Below, in pieces: positions 18,984-25,595 of a stretch of DNA of 57,401 nucleotides. Source of the stretch: Paracoccaceae bacterium (GTDB lineage Bacteria > Pseudomonadota > Alphaproteobacteria > Rhodobacterales > Rhodobacteraceae); assembly GCA_902534325.1 (NCBI GenBank), contig CACAPQ010000012.1, forward strand, positions 1 to 57,401, given 5' to 3'. The notes beneath the pieces were generated by a model. That model saw nothing but the letters and a program-made list of their open reading frames with translations. It made no database searches and was not told the DNA's origin. Within the stretch, counting starts at the first letter, position 1; the number at the start of each line of letters is the position of its first letter. The position numbers were made by a program, and so were the translations under genes.

Positions 18984-19172
18984 TCAGTTTAATTTGTAGT
19001 CAACTGGTGGAAATAGGTAGTCTTCGTCTCTTTTGATAATAGGGGCTTTTTGTCTAGGAAATCTGGGCAAGCCCAATCCAGTGTTTATCATTCGCAGGTA
19101 GTCACGATAGCTCATACTCATTAATGGTTTTATTGGGCCAATGAACCCTTCATCTTGATCTGACTTATTCAT
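18984..19172 (-). CDS. Small soluble protein, function unknown
   Basis: 62 residues, with proline-rich ends and a basic middle (SYRDYLRMI, LPRFPRQKAPIIKRDED). Not a family I recognise. A good ATGGAGAGTTACT leader (GGAG) precedes the ATG, which is the main reason for calling it. It lies in a run of small genes between the flavoprotein and the nitroreductase. Confidence 0.6.
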   Translation of the reverse strand: MNKSDQDEGFIGPIKPLMSMSYRDYLRMINTGLGLPRFPRQKAPIIKRDEDYLFPPVDYKLN

Positions 19173-19254
19173 AGTAACTCTCCATTTTAAAAAATGGATT
19201 GCAAATTTTGTGCCACAAAATTACCTGCTTTATGAATTGATCGATATGTTTTTT

Positions 19255-19449
19255 TTAAAACGGAGCTTTGCCAATTTTTGAAACAAGATTTGCTATGCCG
19301 CCTGTATATGCAAAGTAAGTCCACCAAAGCCAAAGAAAGAAAATAAAAACTCTGAGTAACTTAGCTTTTGACCAAGTTTTTGGGTCAAATAACGTTAGTA
19401 TGACCCACAAGAAGCCACATCCGATAAGATATAAAACTAAACTGAACAT
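19255..19449 (-). CDS. Small two-helix membrane protein, function unknown
   Basis: 64 residues with hydrophobic segments at about 2-20 and 33-48 (FIFFLWLWWTYFAY is very aromatic) and a basic loop (DPKTWSKAKLLR) between them. AGG lies about eight bases before the ATG. The tryptophan-rich second helix suggests a membrane-interface protein; nothing more can be said. Confidence 0.55.
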   Translation of the reverse strand: MFSLVLYLIGCGFLWVILTLFDPKTWSKAKLLRVFIFFLWLWWTYFAYTGGIANLVSKIGKAPF

Positions 19450-19589
19450 ATTAACCTAAAGCTAAAAAATTTTTACAGTACAACAAGATAAATCTACTTA
19501 TCTAAATATCAATAAAACATGAATTGGCATATATGATTTAATACCGTAGATAGCTTTTACTATTTATATGACCTGTGAAGAGATCCAAC

Positions 19590-20261
19590 ATGCCCTACGA
19601 GCCAATAAAACTACCCGATCGTGTTCAATTACCTGAAGATGAGGCTATTCAAAAATCCAAAACCTTTTTTGAGTATATGTGTAAACGTCACTCAGTTAGA
19701 GACTTCAGTAGCAACCCAATTCCAAAAAAAATTATTGAAAATATTGTAGCTGCTGCCGGTCGGGCTCCCTCTGGAGCTAATCAACAGCCCTGGCATTTTG
19801 TCGCTATTAAGGATGTGGGCATGAAGAAAAAGATCCGTGAGGCTGCCGAAAAAGAGGAGCAAAATTTTTATACTGGTGGAGCAAGTGACGAGTGGATTTC
19901 TGCTTTGGAGCCTATTGGAACTGGAGTATCAAAACCTCACTTAACAGATGCGCCCTGGCTTATTGTTGTATTCGCTGAACGCTACGGAAAAAATACTGAT
20001 GGATCACGGCGCAAAAATTATTACGTTCCTGAAAGTGTAGGAATAGCAATGGGATTTCTAATTGCTGCAATTCACAACGCTGGATTGGTATGTCTTGAAC
20101 ATACACCCAATCCAATGAAATTTTTAAATGATTTGTGTGGAAGGCCAGATAATGAAAAACCAATTATGATACTACCAGTTGGCAATCCAAGCGAAGATGC
20201 GAATATTCCAAAAGCTGCAAAACTGAAGAAGCCTCTAAACGAGATTTTGACAGTTTTTTAA
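19590..20261 (+). CDS. Nitroreductase-family flavoprotein, iodotyrosine-deiodinase/BluB-like
   Basis: 223 residues from the ATG at 19590, with GAAGAGAT upstream; the frame extends to a GTG at 19575. FMN-binding landmarks are RHSVRDFS (near 40), AGRAPSGANQQPWHFV (near 65-80) and the C-terminal GLVCLEHTPNPMKFL and ILPVGNP. The pattern AP-SGA-QPW with TPNP is that of the iodotyrosine-deiodinase branch, which reductively removes halogens from phenols; many bacterial members have unknown substrates. Divergent from the small-protein cluster. Confidence 0.85.
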   Translation: MPYEPIKLPDRVQLPEDEAIQKSKTFFEYMCKRHSVRDFSSNPIPKKIIENIVAAAGRAPSGANQQPWHFVAIKDVGMKKKIREAAEKEEQNFYTGGASDEWISALEPIGTGVSKPHLTDAPWLIVVFAERYGKNTDGSRRKNYYVPESVGIAMGFLIAAIHNAGLVCLEHTPNPMKFLNDLCGRPDNEKPIMILPVGNPSEDANIPKAAKLKKPLNEILTVF

Positions 20262-20349
20262 TTTATGAAATATTCGTTTTAAATATATATCACAAAGATT
20301 TTTCTGAGTTTTGGTACTTTTATTTTTACAAGGATAGGCAAAAGTTAAG

Positions 20350-20817
20350 ATGGTGAGGCCAAAAATGAAAGTTGTACTAGTCGAACCAGAGATACCATTT
20401 AATACTGGTTCAATTGGTAGAACTTGCGTAGCGCTTGATTTGGAACTGATATTAATCGGCAAACTTGGTTTTTCCTTGGATTCATCTTCAGTAACTCGAT
20501 CGGGAACCCGCTATTGGCAACTTGTTGAAATTAGTCTTTATGATAGTTGGGATAAGTTTCTTCTAGAACGTTCACCGCTCGACGATCAACTTTACTTGTT
20601 TGAAGAAGACGGATCAAAAAGCTTTTACACACCAAATTATCATCCACACGCATATTTAGTCTTTGGTTGTGAGTCTAAAGGGCTGCCAAAATCAATTCGC
20701 GAAAGCATGAAAGATAGAACTTTTTCACTTCCAATGAAAAATGAAGCTGTCAAATCCCTTAATTTGGCAAATACGGCAACGGCGGTAGTGTATCAAGCAA
20801 TGAGAGATTATTTTTGA
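20350..20817 (+). CDS. trmL: tRNA (cytidine/uridine(34)-2'-O)-methyltransferase TrmL
   Basis: 155 residues, the normal length of this minimal SPOUT enzyme. Motifs are VEPEIPFNTGSIGRTC (near 10-27), the cofactor-knot motif FGCESKGLP (near 109-117) and LNLANTATAVVYQAM near the C-terminus. It methylates the ribose at wobble position 34 of tRNA-Leu isoacceptors. Starts at ATG 20350 or 20365 (MKVVLVEPE); the second gives the more usual N-terminus. No operon partner; a non-coding gap follows. Confidence 0.95.
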   Translation: MVRPKMKVVLVEPEIPFNTGSIGRTCVALDLELILIGKLGFSLDSSSVTRSGTRYWQLVEISLYDSWDKFLLERSPLDDQLYLFEEDGSKSFYTPNYHPHAYLVFGCESKGLPKSIRESMKDRTFSLPMKNEAVKSLNLANTATAVVYQAMRDYF

Positions 20818-21133
20818 AAAAAAAATGGTTATCGAATTAATTGAATGCTGACGGATTGGCTCGCGAATGTAACCCTAATTCAAGACAAATCTAATCACGT
20901 AACGATGGTGTAAGTAGCCGCATGAATTCAAGAAAGTTAATTTCCCCACTGAAACAGCTTGCTTATGAAAAGATGATAAAAATTTAATTTGGCATAAAAA
21001 ATGCCTATATCACTTTAGTAACCCCGCGGGTACTGGGTCTCTAATAGCTTTTTCCTCCCTGTTGAGCCGATTAGAGACCCTTTTTTGTAAAGTCTTTAAG
21101 GACTTAAACTAAGAAAATTACCATGAATTAGCT
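20818..21133. other. Gene-free gap after trmL
   Basis: No credible frame. It contains a short GGCAT/ATGCC hairpin (20992-21006), an ACCCCGCGGGT near-palindrome (21021-21031) and the strong terminator hairpin at 21035-21086 described separately. The terminator is over 200 bases beyond the trmL stop, so it more likely ends a separate RNA than trmL itself. Confidence 0.5.
21035..21086 (+). terminator. Long terminator hairpin with CCTCCC loop; possible 3' end of a small RNA
   Basis: A perfect 11-base stem (GGGTCTCTAAT at 21035-21045 with its complement at 21070-21080) is followed by TTTTTT. The 24-base loop is unusually large for a terminator and contains TTCCTCCCTG, complementary to a Shine-Dalgarno sequence. 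Terminators with accessible loops of this kind are typical of small regulatory RNAs. The 5' end of such an RNA cannot be placed. Confidence 0.7.
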
Positions 21134-21210
21134 GTATACAAATGGACACTGGCGTAAGTCGTTATTTTTGAACAATAATTAAAGTATACCATTGTATTTG
21201 TTGACTTTTT
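21134..21210 (+). promoter_or_regulatory. Two-part regulatory block (left copy), mirrored at 21906-21982
   Basis: Box A is the 16-base GTATACAAATGGACAC (21134-21149). After 31 bases, box B is the 30-base segment 21181-21210, which contains GTATACCATTGTATTTG and TTGACT. Both boxes recur, identical, in reverse orientation at 21967-21982 and 21906-21935, again separated by 31 bases of different sequence. The two GTATAC palindromes lie 50 bases apart in both copies. TTGACT at 21201 fits a -35 element and TAAAT-like sequence near 21223 a -10, which would place the transcript start almost at the ATG at 21235 (leaderless). Presumed operator-promoter for the genes at 21235-21568. Confidence 0.75.
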
Positions 21211-21234
21211 TACGAAAAAATTTAAATAGATGGT

Positions 21235-21423
21235 ATGGTAAATGAATGTAAAAAATGTAATGTCGTCCATAGTTCTTTAGCAGATCGATGCTTTAGTTGC
21301 GGGGAGACGTTTAAAAGTTTGAAAATCTCTCGAACCAGTTATGGATTACCAACTTTGTTGGCTACGACTTTCTTGTCACTAAGCGTAGTAATTATGAACG
21401 TTAATGTAGTTTTTGGAGGCTAA
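21235..21423 (+). CDS. Zinc-ribbon plus membrane-anchor small protein, function unknown
   Basis: 62 residues: a CxxC-x10-CxxC zinc ribbon (Cys5, Cys8, Cys19, Cys22) followed by a basic linker and one hydrophobic segment (about 38-58). This is the layout of a tail-anchored zinc ribbon. No ribosome-binding site precedes the ATG and the predicted promoter sits directly in front, so translation may be leaderless. Its stop is one base before the ATG of the 47-residue gene, so the two are surely translated together. No known family. Confidence 0.7.
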   Translation: MVNECKKCNVVHSSLADRCFSCGETFKSLKISRTSYGLPTLLATTFLSLSVVIMNVNVVFGG

Positions 21424-21424
21424 A

Positions 21425-21568
21425 ATGGTGACTTGGAAGCAAATTTTTGGTTCAAATTTTAGTGTAGTGCAGATCGAAGCTCTATTGATGGTTGGAGCTT
21501 TTGGCACTATATTGTCAGCTATTTTTGTTTTATTGTATCTATACAACCAATTAGCTGACGATTTATAA
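21425..21568 (+). CDS. 47-residue single-pass membrane protein, function unknown
   Basis: The frame opens at ATG 21425, one base after the previous stop, and reads MVTWKQIFGSNF, then one membrane segment (about 19-40, LLMVGAFGTILSAIFVLLYL), then an acidic tail ending NQLADDL. The previous gene ends with TTTGGAGGC, so GGAGG serves as its ribosome-binding site. Tight coupling, a strong ribosome-binding site and a clean helix argue that it is real despite its size. It converges on the gene at 21582. Confidence 0.65.
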   Translation: MVTWKQIFGSNFSVVQIEALLMVGAFGTILSAIFVLLYLYNQLADDL

Positions 21569-21581
21569 AATTTTAAACTTT

Positions 21582-21839
21582 TTATCCACTTACGTAAACG
21601 GCTTCAGTTTGTGGTCGGTACCAATTTTTCTGGTTGTGGAGGCGGCCCAATAAGTCGCGAAGTTCAGCAACTTCTTGTCTAATTTCTCTATATGCACAGA
21701 TGTCCGTTGTATTCTCCGCCGTATCTTCGGCCAGCACGCTCATCGTGGATGACCTTCGTGCTATAACTGAATTTATAGCATCTTCAATAAGATCTATGTC
21801 ACGCAATCCCAAGTTGAATTCAGTATTTGGTTTCGACAT
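21582..21839 (-). CDS. Small helical soluble protein, function unknown
   Basis: 85 residues from the ATG at 21839, which has GGAAGGAT upstream; the longer frame lacks a ribosome-binding site. The centre (RDIDLIEDAINSVIARRSS, then REIRQEVAELRDLLGRL) is helical with heptad-like spacing, suggesting a coiled coil or helical hairpin. Not recognised. It stands 13 bases from the end of the 47-residue gene, facing it, and has the mirrored regulatory block in front, so it is probably co-regulated with that pair. Confidence 0.7.
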   Translation of the reverse strand: MSKPNTEFNLGLRDIDLIEDAINSVIARRSSTMSVLAEDTAENTTDICAYREIRQEVAELRDLLGRLHNQKNWYRPQTEAVYVSG

Positions 21840-21905
21840 GCTGCCATCCTTCCGACTAATCATCAATTCCACTTATCTTACTTAAAAAATAGATAGCATA
21901 ACGAT

Positions 21906-21982
21906 AAAAAGTCAACAAATACAATGGTATACTTTATTTTATCAATAAAATTAATAGGTTAATTTTGTGTCCATTTGTATAC
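21906..21982 (-). promoter_or_regulatory. Two-part regulatory block (right copy), mirror of 21134-21210
   Basis: Box B (21906-21935) and box A (21967-21982) are exact reverse complements of the left copy, and the 31-base spacer has the same length but different sequence. TTGACT reads from 21915 towards the gene at 21839, with TCTATT or TATTTT as possible -10 sequences. Conservation of the boxes and spacing but not of the spacer bases is what a protein-binding array looks like. Confidence 0.75.
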
Positions 21983-22006
21983 TTTTAGTTTAAGTGCTTC
22001 GACCAC

Positions 22007-22429
22007 CTAACCGACTCGCTTTGGTGGTTGAGGATTATTCGCAGGATTTGAGTCTATCAAGTTTATTTCAATTATATCCTTACCACTATCGAGATCTTTC
22101 AGGCGCTTCTCAATCGAAAAGGCTATCTCTTTACTATAGACTTGATTGTCTCCTTCATAAAAAGCAAAAGACTTTAAGTGCTTTGCCTTTTTTTCCGGAT
22201 TATCAATAGTTGACTTAGTCCAATGATACAATTCATACTGTTCGATACCCTCTCTTTCTGCTTCTTCACAATATTCTGCGAATGCATCAAAGGTACAAAC
22301 AAGTCTGGCGTTATTGTCAGAAGCTATTTTATTTATCTCTTTAGATAGCCCTAAATCATTAACGCTGCGAAGATCTTCTGACAGCTTTTTCGAAACTTTT
22401 ATCCTGATTTGATAGAGCCAGTCAGACAT
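22007..22429 (-). CDS. Hypothetical protein
   Basis: 140 residues, charged and helical, with no membrane segment or signal peptide. It opens SDWLYQIRIKVSKKLSEDLR and ends with a proline/asparagine-rich tail (NPANNPQPPKR). No family recognised. AAGGATCCCC before the ATG is a good ribosome-binding site. Its 3' end is 25 bases from the right-hand regulatory block, so it could be read through into the 21582 gene but has its own upstream region. Confidence 0.7.
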   Translation of the reverse strand: MSDWLYQIRIKVSKKLSEDLRSVNDLGLSKEINKIASDNNARLVCTFDAFAEYCEEAEREGIEQYELYHWTKSTIDNPEKKAKHLKSFAFYEGDNQVYSKEIAFSIEKRLKDLDSGKDIIEINLIDSNPANNPQPPKRVG

Positions 22430-22549
22430 TGGGGATCCTTTTCTCCATTAGTTAGAAATTTTATCTAGAAATTATTGTGATAAGACTAGATTTAGTGAAG
22501 AATAAGATATTTCAACCTATTCATCTTAACTAAGCAGGAATTTTTAAAT

Positions 22550-23797
22550 ATGTTTCAATCGTTTTTCCCGCAGCCTAAATTATTTTTCTCGTCATTGGCT
22601 CTATGGAGTGGGGTATTAATTCTAGTTTGGTATTCTTTTGGTAAAACGATAGGAGAGTCTCTTGGTTTTGATCTGACTGAAACTGAGACAGTAATTGGCC
22701 TAGGTCACTTTATTACTTCAGAATTTTTATGGTTTGATACATTTTTTGCTTTCGGTGCGCTGGCATTTTTCTTTGTGTGGCGCTCCCGTAGCCCACATGA
22801 GTGGCAGGTTTGGTCGGTTTTGGGCTCTGCATTACTGATTTATTTATCATATGCTTCAGTTCAGGTATCAGTTGTGATAAATGCTTGGTACGGACCTTTT
22901 TACAATGATATTCAAACAGCTCTAACTGGCGATGGAGGAATTACAGCAAGCGACCTATATGGACACTTTTTAGTATTTTGTACTATCGCGTTTCCTTATA
23001 TTTTATTTATTATTTTAAATAGGTTTTTTACGGCTCATTATATATTCCGTTGGCGTACCGCCATGAACAACTATTATGTTGAAAGGTGGAAGCAGGTTCG
23101 CAACATCGAGGGAGCATCACAACGTATTCAAGAAGACACAATGCGATTTGCCGCCATTATGGAAGGGTTGGGGGTTGCGTTTGTGGACTCCATTATGACG
23201 TTGATTGCTTTTTTGCCAGTTTTAGCGGCTCTCTCAGTTCATGTTGAGACCCTGCCAATATTGGGAGCCATACCTTATCCATTGGTCTTTTTATCCATCG
23301 TATGGTCTCTTTTTGGAACCTTGGTGCTTATTCTAGCTGGAATAAAGTTGCCGGGATTGGAGTTTAAAAATCAACGGGTCGAAGCTGCATTCCGAAAAGA
23401 GTTGGTTCTTGGTGAAGAAGATGAACAGAGTGCCAATCCTGGAACTCTGAGTGATCTTTTTTCAAATGTTCGCCGAAATTATTTTAGAATTTATTGGCAT
23501 TACACATATTTCAATCTTTTTAGGTATATGTATATTCAGGCGGATAATGTTGTTGCTTATATCTTCTTAGTACCCACAATTGTATCAGGGCGTATTACTC
23601 TCGGTATAATGAACCAAATTTTAAGGGCTTTTGGGCAGGTTGCCTCCTCATTTCAATTCTTGGTATCTTCGTGGACAACCATCATCGAGCTTATATCAAT
23701 TTATAAAAGGCTTCAGGCTTTTGAAGCTGCTATTAGTGATCAACCTCTTCCCAAAATTGATCAAGAGTTTATTGAATCAGGATCACAGGAGACATAG
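22550..23797 (+). CDS. sbmA: SbmA/BacA-like peptide transporter
   Basis: 415 residues with about eight hydrophobic segments. Family landmarks are VINAWYGPFYNDIQTAL (near 105-125), ILNRFFTAHYIFRWRTAMNN (near 155-180), RIQEDTMRFA (near 204) and NVRRNYFRIYWHYTYFN (near 305). SbmA/BacA imports peptide antibiotics and thiazole peptides using the proton gradient and, in rhizobia, is needed for chronic infection and very-long-chain fatty-acid lipid A (family knowledge). No ABC ATPase domain is fused. The next gene begins 53 bases downstream and may be co-transcribed. Confidence 0.92.
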   Translation: MFQSFFPQPKLFFSSLALWSGVLILVWYSFGKTIGESLGFDLTETETVIGLGHFITSEFLWFDTFFAFGALAFFFVWRSRSPHEWQVWSVLGSALLIYLSYASVQVSVVINAWYGPFYNDIQTALTGDGGITASDLYGHFLVFCTIAFPYILFIILNRFFTAHYIFRWRTAMNNYYVERWKQVRNIEGASQRIQEDTMRFAAIMEGLGVAFVDSIMTLIAFLPVLAALSVHVETLPILGAIPYPLVFLSIVWSLFGTLVLILAGIKLPGLEFKNQRVEAAFRKELVLGEEDEQSANPGTLSDLFSNVRRNYFRIYWHYTYFNLFRYMYIQADNVVAYIFLVPTIVSGRITLGIMNQILRAFGQVASSFQFLVSSWTTIIELISIYKRLQAFEAAISDQPLPKIDQEFIESGSQET

Positions 23798-23850
23798 TCT
23801 AAATCGAAGTCAAATTAATTTGATGATCGGTATAGCTTTTGGAGAATGCA

Positions 23851-24129
23851 GTGTATTGTAGAGTTGTACATATAAAAGCTTTGTCTGAGTTGCAGATGAA
23901 AATGCTTATTGCATACGTCGAAACAACTATGTTTCCGCGAAATTTGGGAGCTGGACAACTTTCTGGTGAAGTTTTTTCTGTTAGCCAGACTGAGGTATTC
24001 ACGGTGTCGCGATTCAATGACAAAGCAGCCGCGGATAAAATAATGGGTCTGATGAAGGGTGAATTGAAAGAGATAGCCAAAGGTAGCAAAATGACAGTTC
24101 TAGAGGGCCCTCTTTTAATAGAAGGATAG
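23851..24129 (+). CDS. Small protein, possible ABM-like dimeric fold
   Basis: 92 residues from GTG 23851, chosen because GGAG lies seven bases before it; a TTG at 23839 is in frame. The sequence alternates strands and helices (GEVFSVSQTEVFTVSRFNDKAAADKIMG, KMTVLEGPLLIEG), as in ABM/dimeric alpha-beta-barrel proteins. Function not recognised. It lies downstream of the SbmA-like gene. Confidence 0.6.
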   Translation: MYCRVVHIKALSELQMKMLIAYVETTMFPRNLGAGQLSGEVFSVSQTEVFTVSRFNDKAAADKIMGLMKGELKEIAKGSKMTVLEGPLLIEG

Positions 24130-24158
24130 ATGGGTATCGCAAGTAGGTGACTTAAATC

Positions 24159-24535
24159 TTAGAAACGAATACCGTCTGTCTTTGTGTTAGAAAACCTGCC
24201 ATCCCTTAGTTTGGCGCCTTTAAGACTGGCTCCATTTAAATTGGCGTCTCCCAGATTAGTATAACGCAAAATCGCGTTATCAAGAATTGCATTAGTTAAG
24301 TTAGCACCACGAAGTCTGACATTACTTAAATCTGCATATTCCATATTTGCGCGATAAAGTTTTGCACCGCTGAAGTCTGCTTTTCGAAGGTCGGCTTCTT
24401 CCAGCCGCGCATTACTGAGATCGTAATTCACACAGTAATTTGTATTCAAAAGTTGCTCTTCCTCATCGCTACCTGCATAAATTGATGTCCCCGATAAAAC
24501 CAAAGCTATACCCAAAATGAAAATATTTTCTTCAA
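24159..24535 (-). pseudogene. Secreted pentapeptide-repeat protein; start region has a one-base deletion
   Basis: The frame from 24515 carries about 15 A(D/N)LxX pentapeptides (SNARLEEADLRKADFSGAK and on), which form a right-handed quadrilateral helix. The frame upstream of 24515 lacks a start codon. A strong GGAGG (plus 24541-24545) is correctly placed before TTG 24535, but that start runs into another frame. One extra adenine in the four-base run (plus TTTT at 24526-24529) would give MKKNIFILGIALVLSGTS and a normal signal peptide. So the gene looks intact except for one missing base. Confidence 0.75.
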
Positions 24536-24724
24536 ATTATCCTCCGTTGAGCTAACGTTATCCAGTTTTCTAGGCACCTAAAGTTAAACTTTACGTCAGA
24601 GAAAATGGGATCTAAAGGTATATATCAAAAACTTTGTGCTTGTTACCTAACGTTTTAATAATTTGTTCTATGATACACTTGTTACAGTGTTTAGGGTTTT
24701 AATCATCAATAGTGAGGGAAAAAA

Positions 24725-25078
24725 ATGGATCAAAATTTGAGAGCAAGTATTCAATCGAGTACGTTTTATTATTTCATGATAGTGATGACCCTAACAACCA
24801 TAAGTCAATTGACAACAATGTCTGTGATTGTTTTTGCTGACATAGCTGGCAAAGAAAATGTAGTTGCAGCGTCTGTGATTGGCCCCGCTCTTCTCGGAGC
24901 ATTTGGAATTATTAGGCTGCTAACAAATATGACTTATATTGTGGCCGATATGGATAAAGATATGAAGGCGACAAAATATGGGGCCAGCGTATCTGGAATA
25001 CCATTTCCAGTACTTAAGATAGTATTTGCTGCCATCTTTGTCATTATTGCATTAGTGCAATTATCTGCAATTTATTAA
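24725..25078 (+). CDS. Four-helix membrane protein, function unknown
   Basis: 117 residues with hydrophobic segments at about 14-37, 45-63 and 95-114 and possibly one more. The repeated TTISQLTTMSVIVFA region is rich in Thr and Ser. Not a recognised family. GTGAGGGAAAAAA precedes the ATG. It converges on the 125-residue membrane protein gene with a shared hairpin at 25088 between them. Confidence 0.7.
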   Translation: MDQNLRASIQSSTFYYFMIVMTLTTISQLTTMSVIVFADIAGKENVVAASVIGPALLGAFGIIRLLTNMTYIVADMDKDMKATKYGASVSGIPFPVLKIVFAAIFVIIALVQLSAIY

Positions 25079-25087
25079 GAAAAAATC

Positions 25088-25121
25088 GCCAAAAGGGCCT
25101 AAAATTAATGGACCTTTTGGC
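25088..25121 (-). terminator. Rho-independent terminator between convergent genes
   Basis: GCCAAAAGG (25088-25096) pairs with CCTTTTGGC (25113-25121), with two more G-C pairs inside. Read on the minus strand it is followed by GATTTTTTC, which suits the minus-strand gene that ends at 25134. On the plus strand the U-run is missing, so it may be weaker for the other gene. Confidence 0.7.
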
Positions 25122-25133
25122 AACCAAGCAATA

Positions 25134-25511
25134 TTAATTACGTTTCGCGTAAAATCCAGCACTGATTACCAAAAATATCAACGCTTGATAAAAAAATGGG
25201 TTATTCCCAATGGGATCCCCACCGCTGAAAATTAGGTAGAGCCCACCTATTGCAAATATTGCCCAGCCTATTGCGTGGATCATCATAAATTCTGAAATGT
25301 TTTCTAAGCTAACATATTTTCTTGTTGCAATAAGAACATAAGCTATTACCAGCAAGGCTAGTCCGGTATTTTGTAATTGATTGCTTGCAAGGTCTGAAAT
25401 TAAATCTGGGGGAACTGTCATTACTGACCAATATGAATTAGGTGCCAGAAAAAACCAAAGACCATATATAACGCCAACTATAGGCGTAAAGAGCATCATT
25501 TTTTGTTGCAT
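25134..25511 (-). CDS. Four-helix membrane protein, function unknown
   Basis: 125 residues with four membrane segments (about 7-22, 44-62, 74-93 and 103-120) and an extracytoplasmic-looking loop after the first (APNSYWSVMTVPPDL). GTGGAGATTAGCT precedes the ATG. No family assigned. Ends with the terminator at 25088. Confidence 0.7.
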   Translation of the reverse strand: MQQKMMLFTPIVGVIYGLWFFLAPNSYWSVMTVPPDLISDLASNQLQNTGLALLVIAYVLIATRKYVSLENISEFMMIHAIGWAIFAIGGLYLIFSGGDPIGNNPFFYQALIFLVISAGFYAKRN

Positions 25512-25595
25512 AGCTAATCTCCACTTTTAGATAAGTAGAAATTATCATAGATTTAAGTTATCGTGCAAAAATAATTTTTTACTAGTGTTTTGAAG

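Noticed and set aside
21134-21982. Simple transposon with terminal inverted repeats
   Set aside because: No transposase, and no target-site duplication directly outside the GTATAC ends; the 31-base spacers differ. A regulatory explanation fits better, though not excluded.
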